The notes below the pieces were generated by a model. That model was not told the DNA's origin. It was given only the letters and a program-made list of their open reading frames with translations, and searched no databases. Shown here piece by piece: positions 24,481 to 32,832 of a stretch of DNA of 64,000 nucleotides. Position numbers and translations under genes: made by a program. The stretch spans positions 62,001 through 126,000 of the forward strand of contig JAFUCD010000020.1 in the NCBI GenBank assembly GCA_017459865.1. Reading direction: 5' to 3'. The DNA is from Oscillospiraceae bacterium (GTDB lineage Bacteria > Bacillota_A > Clostridia > Oscillospirales > Oscillospiraceae). The first letter of the stretch is position 1, and each line of letters starts with the position of its first letter.

Positions 24481-25866
24481 ATGGCGTCGATCAGAAAACG
24501 CAGAGGAAAATTTGTTGTTGTTTACTATTACACCAATGAAAATGGTGAGCAAAAGCAAAAATGGGAATCATATGACACCGAGGAAGAGGCAAGAATCAGA
24601 AAATCCGAGGTTGAATACAAGCAGCAGGTCAAACGTTTTATTGCGCCAAGCAAACTGACAATAGCACAGTTTATGGACGATTTCGTCTCCTTGTATGGCG
24701 TGAAAAAGTGGGGACCGAGTTCCTACGAAGCGAATACTGGTCTGATTCGCAACTATATCAATCCCATGATCGGTGATATGCTGATCCAGGACATGAATGC
24801 GATGGAGGCGGACAAGTTCATCAGCAGACTCCAAAAGACAAAAAGTGTCGCGTGGATTAACCGATACAGCAAGCGTGAATATATGACACCTTCGACGATT
24901 GAACGTATCAATCGTCTGCTGAAGTCTGCCTTCAAGCAAGCCATTCGGTGGGAGATCGTAGATCGAAACCCCTTTACAGAAACAACGTTGCCCAAAACAA
25001 AGAAGGCAACCAGAGAAATCTGGAACGCAGATACGATCCGTAAGGCTCTGGACGCCTGCAAGGATAGTCGCCTTTATGTCGCAATGAACCTCTCATTTGC
25101 CTGTTCTCTCCGTGTTGGGGAAGTTCTGGGGCTTACATGGGATAACATCCATATTTCTGACGCGGATATTGCAAGAGATGATGCGCATCTGTTTGTTGAA
25201 AAGGAACTGATCCGCGTGAAGGAGTCCACACTTGCAATTTTGGGTGAGGAAGAGATCATCAAAGTTTTTCCTCGGACCATGTGCTTGGAAAATGCATCAA
25301 CCCGGCTTGTCCTGAAACCGCCCAAAACCGAAAGCAGCATCCGAAAGGTCTGGATGCCGAAAACAGTGGCTTATATTCTACGGGAATGGAAAGCTGCTCA
25401 AGATCAGCAAAAGGAGTTTCTTGGAGAGGAATACTTTGATTACAATCTTGTGGTTGCACTTCCAAATGGGCGTCCCTGTGAATCAAAAGTAATTGGGAAT
25501 GCGTTTAACCGCTTGAAGCGGGATGCAGATCTCCCCAATGTTGTATTTCATTCTCTGCGTCATAGCAGCACCACTTATAAGCTGAAGCTCAACCATGGAG
25601 ATCTGAAGGCAACGCAGGGGGATACCGGCCATGCGCAGGTGGATATGATCACAAAGATCTATGCACACATTCTGGACGAAGATCGAAAAGTCAATGCTCA
25701 AAAATTTGAGGCGGCGTTCTATTCCAACCCCGATCTTCGGAGCGTTAAAGCGCCGCAAGAGCCGCAATCCACGACCGTGGACGCCCAGAGTCTGCTGGTT
25801 CAGCTCCAACAATCTCCCGAATTATTGGCAGCGTTGTCTGCTCTCATCGCGCAACAGGCCGGATAG
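24481..25866 (+). CDS. Tyrosine-type site-specific integrase (element C)
   Basis: A 461-residue integrase: an N-terminal arm-binding domain (about 1-60, RGKFVVVYYYTNENGEQKQK), a SAM-like core-binding domain (about 65-175), and a catalytic domain with Arg in ACSLRVGEVLGL (about 214), HSLRHSS (about 362) and TGHAQVDMITKIYAHIL with the nucleophile Tyr (about 396). It lies 150 bases before the 3' half of tRNA-Arg B and points to it, the same layout as the intact integrase and tRNA D. I infer it inserted its element into tRNA-Arg(CCU). Confidence 0.95.
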   Translation: MASIRKRRGKFVVVYYYTNENGEQKQKWESYDTEEEARIRKSEVEYKQQVKRFIAPSKLTIAQFMDDFVSLYGVKKWGPSSYEANTGLIRNYINPMIGDMLIQDMNAMEADKFISRLQKTKSVAWINRYSKREYMTPSTIERINRLLKSAFKQAIRWEIVDRNPFTETTLPKTKKATREIWNADTIRKALDACKDSRLYVAMNLSFACSLRVGEVLGLTWDNIHISDADIARDDAHLFVEKELIRVKESTLAILGEEEIIKVFPRTMCLENASTRLVLKPPKTESSIRKVWMPKTVAYILREWKAAQDQQKEFLGEEYFDYNLVVALPNGRPCESKVIGNAFNRLKRDADLPNVVFHSLRHSSTTYKLKLNHGDLKATQGDTGHAQVDMITKIYAHILDEDRKVNAQKFEAAFYSNPDLRSVKAPQEPQSTTVDAQSLLVQLQQSPELLAALSALIAQQAG

Positions 25867-26014
25867 CGCCTGTGCCAAATGCGTGCCAAAGCGCAAAATA
25901 ATCTAAAAAGTGTTCTCGCATACTTTGGCGTGCCAGAGAACAAAAAACCGCGTTTTCCAAAGCGAGAATTAGAAAACAAAAAACGCCGCAACCTGTTGAG
26001 ATTACGACGTTTTC

Positions 26015-26059
26015 TGGCACCCTGGAAGGGATTCGGACCCCCGACCTGCCGCTTAGGAG
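26015..26059 (-). tRNA. tRNA-Arg(CCU) 3' half B (split remnant)
   Basis: The minus strand reads CTCCTAAGC, anticodon stem GCGGC, variable loop, T arm GGGGGTCCGAATCCCTT, acceptor strand CCAGGGT, G73 and CCA. Stem and acceptor are complementary to 5' half B at 35159-35199 (GCCGC, GCCCTGG). The T loop has C at invariant position 55 (TCCGAAT), a sign of decay. It marks the left junction of the inner element. Confidence 0.9.
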
Positions 26060-26118
26060 CGGAGCAGTCACTCAAAAAATGTAGAAAGGATAAGGCTTTT
26101 TCGGGACTGCAATATCCT

Positions 26119-26140
26119 TTGTACCCAAATTGTACCCAAA
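26119..26140. repeat. Arm-type repeats, left end of inner element
   Basis: Two direct copies of TTGTACCCA separated by AA, 60 bases inside the left core (26051-26059). The matching pair is at 35087-35105. The spacing mirrors the outer element (58 and 54 bases). Confidence 0.75.
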
Positions 26141-26152
26141 ATCAAATTTCAG

Positions 26153-26187
26153 CACCAGACCAAATCGGTCTGGTGTATCTTTTTTTG
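26153..26187 (+). terminator. Terminator just inside inner left element end
   Basis: CACCAGACC pairs with GGTCTGGTG around AAATC, followed by TATCTTTTTTT. It may insulate the element from outside transcription. Confidence 0.85.
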
Positions 26188-26371
26188 GATGATTTTGCTA
26201 ACACAATGTCCGGTGCACGCAATGTGAAGAACCAGACGTCCTACCATTCAAGAATATTTTTGAGCTTTTTTTGACACAAAAACGCTGTTATTTTAGTTGT
26301 GACTTGCTGCGTCAAACGACCACGAAAAGTAGTCACTTTCGCGGACTACTGGGTAATGCTTTTTCGGGAAT

Positions 26372-26407
26372 CAGTGACCACTTGTTACAAGTAGTCACTG
26401 GTTTTTT
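26372..26407 (+). terminator. Near-perfect palindrome with T-run
   Basis: CAGTGACCACTTG pairs with CAAGTAGTCACTG around TTA, followed by GTTTTTT. Further AGTCACT-like copies lie near 26330 and 26430, so this may be an origin-related repeat rather than only a terminator. Confidence 0.6.
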
Positions 26408-26516
26408 GGCACTTTTTCGAATGACAAGTCACCACTTTTTGTGTAGTCTGGGAGCTGAAAAACGCTCAATTTACCCTGTTCGGTTTAAGATTTGCGCTAA
26501 AAACCCAAAAGGGCAT

Positions 26517-26568
26517 AAGGGGAGGTGACGCAACTGCGTTGCGCCCGGCATAGCCGGTACCTCCCCTT
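26517..26568. repeat. Cloverleaf-like palindrome near rep
   Basis: Outer arms AAGGGGAGGT and ACCTCCCCTT enclose two small hairpins, CGCAA/TTGCG and CCGGC/GCCGG, giving a three-way cruciform of 52 bases. It lies downstream of the Rep gene. Structures of this kind serve as plasmid single-strand origins or strong terminators. Confidence 0.65.
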
Positions 26569-26665
26569 ACTTCGCCGCTACGCGGTGCCCTTGGGATGGT
26601 CTCCCATCCTTTGAGCTTGCTGTGTGTCGAACCGAAAGTGCGCCAATTTCAGTGTGCGAGAAGTT

Positions 26666-27478
26666 TTACTTCTCTTCGTTCGCCATTGAGCCAGCAGAAA
26701 GAGAACTCCCGCGCTTGGCATCCACGTCATGTGTATCGTAGAGGCCAGCCAGTGCACGGTCACGGTCTTTCAGATATTCAGTGTGGTTTGCAATCAGTTT
26801 CATAATATGTTCTCTATGCTTCTGAAAAACATATCGGTACTCTGGTTCGAGTGCTAAATCTTTTATTGAAATCTGTCCGTCCATGATCAGCATTTCGACA
26901 TCTTTCAGTGTCATGCGCGCTTCGAACTCGATTCTTTCAGCTCGTCCGTGCATCCATTGCTTATGACACTCGCAGTAATAGCCGTCAAAAAAGTCTTTTC
27001 CAGAAAATGTAACAACCGATCTGGCGTCATAGCGGTACTTCTGCGGGTACTTAATATGGATCATGTACGACAGCATGTTGTCATATGAGTACCGTCCGGC
27101 GCGAGGCTTTTCGATATAATTTGGGGCAACACCGATGGTGTCAGCGATTAGTTCCAGCGGTGCCCCTTTTTTCAGCTTTGCAACAAAGTGAATATGGTTG
27201 CTGGTAAAACTAGTAATATAATGGTTTTTAAACTCATTCCATATCACATGTTCGTCTTTGTCATGCGTAATGGCATATGCCTCTTCTATATCAAATCCCG
27301 CCGTGATCAATCTGTCAAAAATGACCGCGCCGACCAGTTTAGCCGAATTTGGTGTATTGCTGGCGGAAACGAGAACGCCTTTTTCGGTTGGCGTCCAGTC
27401 CCAGTGTTCAGGAAGGTAATCCTGAGAAAGCATAAAAGTTGTCAGATTTGCAGGCTTTTTCTTGTCATCCTTTGCCAT
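26666..27478 (-). CDS. Rolling-circle type replication initiator (Rep_2/HUH)
   Basis: A 270-residue protein. AYAITHDKDEHVIWNEFK (about 63-80), then SNHIHFVAKLKKGAP with the HxH metal motif (about 93-107), then RYSYDNMLSYMIHIKYPQKY (about 128-147) with candidate catalytic Tyr, match Firmicutes plasmid Rep proteins of the HUH class. It nicks the origin to start rolling-circle replication. The promoter at 27524-27551 and AGGAGG precede the start. Its presence means the inner element can be, or once was, a replicating circle. Confidence 0.88.
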   Translation of the reverse strand: MAKDDKKKPANLTTFMLSQDYLPEHWDWTPTEKGVLVSASNTPNSAKLVGAVIFDRLITAGFDIEEAYAITHDKDEHVIWNEFKNHYITSFTSNHIHFVAKLKKGAPLELIADTIGVAPNYIEKPRAGRYSYDNMLSYMIHIKYPQKYRYDARSVVTFSGKDFFDGYYCECHKQWMHGRAERIEFEARMTLKDVEMLIMDGQISIKDLALEPEYRYVFQKHREHIMKLIANHTEYLKDRDRALAGLYDTHDVDAKRGSSLSAGSMANEEK

Positions 27479-27523
27479 TTTGAAATCCCTCCTGTCGTAC
27501 TTCGGAGTAATGATTATAAGTTA

Positions 27524-27551
27524 ATTATAATGCTAAATTGTAAAATGTCAA
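27524..27551 (-). promoter_or_regulatory. Promoter of rep
   Basis: On the minus strand TTGACA (27551-27546) and TATAAT (27529-27524) are 16 bases apart, 46 bases before the Rep start codon. Confidence 0.85.
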
Positions 27552-27631
27552 TAATTAGAAATAATTAAATATTTATGAATATGGAGGTTTTATTAGAAAA
27601 CTTCGAAAAAACCAATGATTTCAGCAGAAAA

Positions 27632-27668
27632 TCGCGGGGCGTTATTGACAAGCCCAAACGCCCCGCGA
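27632..27668. repeat. 12-bp GC hairpin in AT-rich region
   Basis: TCGCGGGGCGTT pairs with AACGCCCCGCGA around a 13-base loop (ATTGACAAGCCCA). A GC-rich stem in AT-rich DNA upstream of rep is a candidate double-strand origin or terminator; no known nick sequence is recognised. Confidence 0.6.
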
Positions 27669-27808
27669 TGGTTATACGCTAATATTATTATTAATTATTG
27701 TTTTAATTATTTTGTTAAAAAGTGTTGAAAAACAACTAAAAAAATGTAGAAAAGAATAATTAAAAATAGATTTTAGTATAATATTATAATACAAAGCTCT
27801 GTACTTTA

Positions 27809-27931
27809 GCGTATTCTTCGTATTCCGCGTATTCTTGGTAAGAAAAAGCGAGTACCGTAAAGACAAAAAATAGGATACGCTGTTTTTTGCTGCCAAATTT
27901 AGCGTATTCCTCAACGTATTCTTCGTATACC
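27809..27931. repeat. Iteron-like CGTATTC repeats
   Basis: GCGTATTCTTCGTATTCCGC followed by GTATTCTTGG (27809-27838) and GCGTATTCCTCAACGTATTC followed by TTCGTATACC (27902-27931) contain about six copies of CGTATTC with 10- to 14-base spacing. Repeats of this type bind Rep or partition proteins on plasmids. Confidence 0.65.
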
Positions 27932-28025
27932 GATAAAAAAGTGAGTTACTGCTTCCTGCCGGTCTTGCACGAAAAAGCGTGATGTGGTAATATATTTTCG
28001 CTACGCAATCGAATATTGATTCCCT

Positions 28026-28083
28026 TTCCTGAGAAAGTATTTTGCTTCGGCAAAAACGCTTTCTCCGTCTTTGCTTTCTCAGG
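28026..28083. repeat. Nested hairpin with UUCG loop
   Basis: TCCTGAGAAAG (28026-28036) pairs with CTTTCTCAGGA (28073-28083), and inside lies TTTTGC-TTCG-GCAAAA. It could be a structured leader or origin element upstream of the sigma-fusion gene. Confidence 0.55.
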
Positions 28084-28125
28084 AGGGTACAGATTGCGTA
28101 GCAGCAAAGGAGTTCAGCGTTTTTC

Positions 28126-28153
28126 GGCGCGTGGCTTCGGCTGCGCGCTTTTT
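28126..28153 (+). terminator. Intrinsic terminator upstream of sigma-fusion operon
   Basis: GCGCGTGGC-TTCG-GCTGCGCGC followed by TTTTTT. It lies 130 bases before the small gene at 28283 and may end an origin transcript or attenuate the operon. Confidence 0.8.
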
Positions 28154-28282
28154 TATATGCACTTTTTCTCTCGTGAGAAATTTTTTCAAAAAAATTTTTT
28201 GATTTTTACAACCGGGCGCACTTTCTGGTCGTTCTATGGGTGTAAGGGACAAATCACCCGCATTTGAAAGGAGCCCGAAATA

Positions 28283-28399
28283 ATGATTGACGCACTGTTA
28301 AAGCGGTTGATTCAGGCCGCAATCGAGTCCTTTCCCATCGACGAGGACAAAAAACAAACCATTCTGAAAAAAGTCATAAAGAGAGAAGAGGAGGATTGA
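28283..28399 (+). CDS. 38-residue small protein before the sigma fusion
   Basis: The frame ATGATTGACGCACTG to TGA encodes 38 residues: MIDALLKRLIQAAIESFPID, then a Lys/Glu-rich tail KKVIKREEED. AAAGGAG precedes it with good spacing, and its own 3' end contains the ribosome binding site of the next gene, three bases away. It is an amphipathic helix with charged tail and has no recognised family. The tight coupling suggests it is real and acts with the sigma fusion, perhaps as a small anti-sigma or stabiliser. Confidence 0.6.
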   Translation: MIDALLKRLIQAAIESFPIDEDKKQTILKKVIKREEED

Positions 28400-28402
28400 G
28401 TC

Positions 28403-30403
28403 ATGTACTGCGGATATTGCGGAAAGCCTATGGACGACGGCGCGGCATTTTGCCCCCACTGCGGAAAACCGACCGGTGAGGCGGGACGTATTGCGGAGCT
28501 TGTGGAGCAGGCGAGAAGCGGCGATCAGAACGCGATCGCGGCGCTTTACGAAGCTACCTACAGTCAGGTCTACTACACCGCCAAGTCCATGATTAAAGAT
28601 GAAGACGCGGTGTTCGACATCGTGCAGGACAGTTATCTTAAAGCATTCACCTATCTTGACCGATTTGCGGGGAACACTAAGTTTCTCCCGTGGGTCAAGA
28701 AAATCGCTGCGAACACGGCGCGTGACTGGCTGAAAAAGAAAAAGCCGATGCTGTTTTCGGAGCTGTCGGACGGCGAGAATACCGACCTCAGCTTTGAAGA
28801 ACGTCTGGTAGAAGAGCGCAGCGCCCATCTTCCGGAGCAGGTCATCGACGAGGCGGAGACCAAGCGGCTGATTCGGGAGATTATCGACGAATTGCCCGAA
28901 GACCAGCGCGCCGCCATCGGCATGTTCTACTATGAAGAAATGTCCGTGAAGCAGATTGCGGAGGCCATGGGCGCGACGGAAAACGCCGTCAAGAGCCGAT
29001 TGCTGTACGGACGCCGGAAGATTGAAAAGAAAGTGGACGAGCTGGAGAAGCAGGGTACCAAGCTCTACAGCCTCTCTCCGATTCCGTTCCTGCTTTGGCT
29101 GCTGCGTGGGCGGGACAAATTCTCCGGCGAGCTGCCGAACCCGCAGATCCGCAGCAAGATCCTCTCCGAGACCGCCCGCATGTACAACACGGCAAAAGCC
29201 ACCGGCGCGGCAAAGAGCGCATCCGGTGCGGCAAAGGCCTCCGGCGCTGCTTCCACCGGCGCGAAAACTGCTGCAGGCGCTGCGGCGGCTACCGGTGGGT
29301 TCAATCTCGGAAAACTCATTGCCATCGTGCTGCTGGCGCTGGCGGTCATCGGCGGCGGTATCTTTGGGGTCACGAGGCTGTTGTCTCATGATGAGACGCC
29401 CGACACTCCTGCTGTAGAAGCCACGCCCGAAGCGACGCCGGAAGCCACACCCGAATCTGACATGGATGCGGCGCTTGCGGCTTACCGTGAGATTATCGCA
29501 CAGGCGGACACCTATGATTACGGTGCGGGCAATGCGCAGATTCTCGGATATAAATATACACTCATCCAGATTCAGGGGTCTGATTCTGTTCCGGCATTGC
29601 TGCTGGGTCAGGTCAACGATGCAGAAGGGGCCGTGACTTTTGCCGACAATATGCGCGTCCGAGTGTTCCAATATGATGTAGACACGGCCTCTGTTCTTGC
29701 TCCGTCGGAAGTGTTGGTAAATGATGCACCAGGCACCGGCGCAATGGGTAGTTATCTTGCGGAAAGCACTGACGCCAACGGTATTCTGGTCACCACCAAT
29801 TATAGCGGGAACGGAAGATTCTATGATGTTACCCGCAAGATGCTTAACGGCGAAACTTTTTCTACCGAAGCAGTTGGCGGGTATGAGATTACTGAACTTT
29901 ATTCAGGCTTGCAGGAAATTGAATGGTATGACCTCGATGACCAGTCCGGTTTCGCCAAATGGAGTGACGCGGACACCGCCGCCGCAACGCTGGAATCTAC
30001 CCCGGAGCCCACGCCGGACGCTGCAGCAGCCCTCGACGCTCTGATTGCCTCGGAGCAGGCTGCAGGGCGCATTGTGCTAACCGGTACGGTCGGCACCTAT
30101 GACTATGACAGCGTGGTTTCCCTGCAGGGGGTTCCGGACTATAACGGCGGCGGTGAGCGCGGCAAGACATGGCGTCTGATTGTGCTCTCTGCTCCTACGA
30201 CGATTACGGCCAACAACGGTGACGGCTTTGGTTCCAGAGCCGATGAAGCGCGTATGATCCGTGTGGACAACGCCGGGATTGACAGCGCCTACGACGGCCA
30301 GACCGTTACGTTCAGCATCGACCCGAACAGCACATGGTGGCCCAGCGATACATCCATGCCCGTCGGTCAGCCCAGTACTAGTGATATTCACATTCTCGGC
30401 TGA
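28403..30403 (+). CDS. Zinc-ribbon/sigma-70/membrane/ectodomain fusion
   Basis: A 666-residue chimera. Residues 1-24 are a zinc ribbon (CGYCGKPMDDGAAFCPHCGK). Residues 30-210 are a sigma factor: region 2 (AVFDIVQDSYLKAFTYL, FLPWVKKIAANTARDWLKKK) and region 4 (LPEDQRAAIGMFYYEEMSVK, QIAEAMGATENAVKSRLLYG). After an Ala/Gly-rich linker comes one membrane helix (about 307-327, LGKLIAIVLLALAVIGGGIFG), then Pro/Thr/Glu repeats (TPEATPEATPE) and an exported region of about 320 residues. Sigma factors are normally soluble; this one is fixed in the membrane, so release by proteolysis or signalling across the membrane is plausible. Co-transcribed with the lipoprotein. Confidence 0.88.
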   Translation: MYCGYCGKPMDDGAAFCPHCGKPTGEAGRIAELVEQARSGDQNAIAALYEATYSQVYYTAKSMIKDEDAVFDIVQDSYLKAFTYLDRFAGNTKFLPWVKKIAANTARDWLKKKKPMLFSELSDGENTDLSFEERLVEERSAHLPEQVIDEAETKRLIREIIDELPEDQRAAIGMFYYEEMSVKQIAEAMGATENAVKSRLLYGRRKIEKKVDELEKQGTKLYSLSPIPFLLWLLRGRDKFSGELPNPQIRSKILSETARMYNTAKATGAAKSASGAAKASGAASTGAKTAAGAAAATGGFNLGKLIAIVLLALAVIGGGIFGVTRLLSHDETPDTPAVEATPEATPEATPESDMDAALAAYREIIAQADTYDYGAGNAQILGYKYTLIQIQGSDSVPALLLGQVNDAEGAVTFADNMRVRVFQYDVDTASVLAPSEVLVNDAPGTGAMGSYLAESTDANGILVTTNYSGNGRFYDVTRKMLNGETFSTEAVGGYEITELYSGLQEIEWYDLDDQSGFAKWSDADTAAATLESTPEPTPDAAAALDALIASEQAAGRIVLTGTVGTYDYDSVVSLQGVPDYNGGGERGKTWRLIVLSAPTTITANNGDGFGSRADEARMIRVDNAGIDSAYDGQTVTFSIDPNSTWWPSDTSMPVGQPSTSDIHILG

Positions 30404-30441
30404 ACCGCATCAGATAGAAAAGATAGACTGAGGAGGCAATT

Positions 30442-32754
30442 ATGAGACAAGCTAAACGAATGCTCACCCTTCTGGTGCTCCTGCTTGCGGCGGTCATGCT
30501 GCTGGGGGCGTGTGGGAAGAAAACAATGCAGGGGGATGGTTCTGCGGAAGAAGCTGCGACAACTTCGGAGTTTATTGACATCGAGGGCGGGGCAAGCATG
30601 GACGAGGCAACGATGCTGCAGACCAACACGCGCTACCACGGCCAATACGTCGAGGGAGAATACTGGGTTTCCTTTCAGACGGGCGATGTCGAGGATATCA
30701 CCTATGCCGTAACGACCCTGAACCGCAGCGTTGGCAGTGATTGGATTTGCACAACTCTATATGATCAGAACAGCAACAAAATTAAGTCTGCTGATTCCAA
30801 TTCCAGAAACTTCGGCTGGCAGGAGGTTTCGGTCGCCTATGATGATGGTAAGGCTTCGACCGGCTTGGTAGAGGGGCTGGAACCCAATACCACTTATTAC
30901 CTGTGCATGACCGCCGACAATGCAGTCGATTTCTCCCTTTGCATTACAGATCCTTCACAACCTCCAGCAAAGGAACTGACGCGCGAGGTGCTCTCCGAGG
31001 ACCAAGATCTTGTTTCGGCAGCGAATCAGGAGGATGCGCAGCTGTTGAACGTGAATGGAAAATACCACGGGAAGTATGAAAGCGGCAATGCGTGGTTTGC
31101 GTTCCAGACAGGCTCCGAAACGGATGAACGGTACAGCGTTACGTTGGAAAACGTGAAGGTGGGCAGCGATTACATCGTTGCAATGTTGTATGACGAGGCC
31201 GGAAACAAAATCGGGCCAGTTGAGACCAATTTCCGGCAGCTCGGCTGGCATGAGGTCGCAACTGCGTATGAAGATGGTAAGGCTTCGACCGGCTGGATCG
31301 AGGAACTGGACGCGAATACGACCTACTTTTTGTGCCTGACATGCGACTCCAAAACAGAATACTATCTCACGATTGGCGGTCCGAATCAAAAAGCTGACGC
31401 AGACCCGGCAGGGAGCACAGGCGTCGAGGGAAACCTTCATCAAGACGGCACCGTTATGCCGGGAACGAACCAATCCTCCGCCGTGCACGTCCCACTGGAC
31501 ACGAAGGTTTTTGGGCATTACACCGGAGAAGGCGGATGGCTCGCATTCACGACTACGGATCAGGAAGAAGCCCGCTACGCGATTACCATTATCAACTGCA
31601 CAGAGAACAGTGAATGCATCGTTGCAAAGCTGTATGACGCGTACGGCACACAAATCAAGCCTAGCGAAACCAATTTCCGACAGCTTGGCTGGGGCGAAGT
31701 TTCGGCTGCTTATGAGGACGGTAAGGCATCAACAGGCTGGTTGGACGGTCTGAATGCGAACACGACTTATAAGGTCCAGCTGGAGAGTGACGGAAAGGCT
31801 GCATATTCCCTGTGCGTGACTGCTTCGGGTGGAACAGAATCGGGTTACGCCACCAGCAGCAATCTTGCGGAGGCACAGACAGCACTCGATGAGAATGCTC
31901 CGCTGGAGGCCGGGAGCAATCAGAACGACGCTATGCTGCTGAAAACGGACACCCAGTATCGCGGAAGCTATACCGGCGGCTATGCTTGGTTTGCCTTCCG
32001 GACTGGCATTGAATCGGGTCAGCGATACAGCATTACATTGGAGAACACGAAAGTCGGCACTGAGCAAATTGTCGCAAAGCTATATGACGCGTACGGCACA
32101 CAGATCGGGCCCGTCGATACTAATTTCCGACAGCTCGGCTGGCATGAGGTCGCAACTGCGTATGAAGATGGTAAGGCTTCGACCGGCTGGGTGGATTCTC
32201 TGGACGCGAACACGCTTTATTATATTTGCCTGACCAGTGATGGTGAAACGACGTTCAACCTCCAGATCAATGCACCGGAGCAGCAGAGTATCAACACGAC
32301 CGTTCAAGAACAGGCCGAGGAGCCAAATCTGATTTTGGCACAACCCTTTGAGTTGAACGAGACACAGGTGAACTTCGTTGCGAATGAGGCGGTGTATCTT
32401 TATCCTGAACAGGCAAAGGCTGCGCTTCAGCCACTGGCAGAGCTCATCCTCTCGCGCCCGGACCGCAAAGTTCTGCTTGCAGGAACTACTGCGAAAGTGA
32501 AGGGAGACCAGGCGTCGAGCGCAGTTCTCTCCGAAAAGCGCGCACAGGCGGTGAAGGACACGCTGGTGAAGGATTTTGGTGTGCCGGAGAGCCAGCTCAT
32601 TGTTGTCGGTCTGGGATTTGAGAAAGACCCCTTCGTCCGCGGGCAGGAGTGGGATTCCAACGGTAACTTCGTAGAGACCGAGGCTGCCAAGAACCGCCGC
32701 GTGGTGGTTCTGGACGCCGATTCCGACACCGGCAAGCAGATTCTTGCTGGCTGA
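30442..32754 (+). CDS. Repeat lipoprotein with OmpA-like C-terminus
   Basis: A 770-residue exported protein. The signal peptide ends in a lipobox (LLGAC, Cys at about 24). Four repeats of about 100 residues follow (about 65-170, 205-300, 345-445, 500-600), each with YxGxYxxGxxWxxFxT, then TNFRQLGWHEVATAYEDGKA and LDANTTYxLxLTxD. The C-terminal 130 residues (NFVANEAVYLYPEQAKAALQ to KNRRVVVLDAD) match the OmpA/MotB peptidoglycan-binding fold. The repeats look like carbohydrate- or protein-binding beta domains. A 60-bp block is identical in repeats 2 and 4. AGGAGG precedes ATG at 30442. Confidence 0.85.
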   Translation: MRQAKRMLTLLVLLLAAVMLLGACGKKTMQGDGSAEEAATTSEFIDIEGGASMDEATMLQTNTRYHGQYVEGEYWVSFQTGDVEDITYAVTTLNRSVGSDWICTTLYDQNSNKIKSADSNSRNFGWQEVSVAYDDGKASTGLVEGLEPNTTYYLCMTADNAVDFSLCITDPSQPPAKELTREVLSEDQDLVSAANQEDAQLLNVNGKYHGKYESGNAWFAFQTGSETDERYSVTLENVKVGSDYIVAMLYDEAGNKIGPVETNFRQLGWHEVATAYEDGKASTGWIEELDANTTYFLCLTCDSKTEYYLTIGGPNQKADADPAGSTGVEGNLHQDGTVMPGTNQSSAVHVPLDTKVFGHYTGEGGWLAFTTTDQEEARYAITIINCTENSECIVAKLYDAYGTQIKPSETNFRQLGWGEVSAAYEDGKASTGWLDGLNANTTYKVQLESDGKAAYSLCVTASGGTESGYATSSNLAEAQTALDENAPLEAGSNQNDAMLLKTDTQYRGSYTGGYAWFAFRTGIESGQRYSITLENTKVGTEQIVAKLYDAYGTQIGPVDTNFRQLGWHEVATAYEDGKASTGWVDSLDANTLYYICLTSDGETTFNLQINAPEQQSINTTVQEQAEEPNLILAQPFELNETQVNFVANEAVYLYPEQAKAALQPLAELILSRPDRKVLLAGTTAKVKGDQASSAVLSEKRAQAVKDTLVKDFGVPESQLIVVGLGFEKDPFVRGQEWDSNGNFVETEAAKNRRVVVLDADSDTGKQILAG

Positions 32755-32779
32755 GAACCCATTATCAAGCTTTAACCAA

Positions 32780-32816
32780 CAAAGGCACGGGCGATCGCCG
32801 ATCGCCCGTGCCTTTG
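32780..32816. terminator. Perfect 17-bp hairpin between convergent genes
   Basis: CAAAGGCACGGGCGATC pairs with GATCGCCCGTGCCTTTG around GCC. The flanking bases are T-poor, but the stem is long enough to act in both directions. Confidence 0.75.
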
Positions 32817-32832
32817 TTGATTTCCAGACGGC

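Larger units (their letters stand above)
26188..26665. other. Noncoding replication-type region
   Basis: No gene is seen. It contains AGTCACT-type repeats (26330-26450), the hairpin at 26372-26400 and the branched palindrome at 26517-26568. Its position next to the Rep gene suggests origin or terminator functions. Confidence 0.5.

Noticed and set aside
25879..26274. 131-codon open frame over tRNA-Arg half B
   Set aside because: It runs through the tRNA remnant and the arm repeats and has no ribosome binding site or family.
27672..27914. 80-codon open frame in the AT-rich region
   Set aside because: Composition is biased toward Asn/Phe/Leu from AT-rich repeats; it overlaps the iteron-like repeats and lacks a ribosome binding site.
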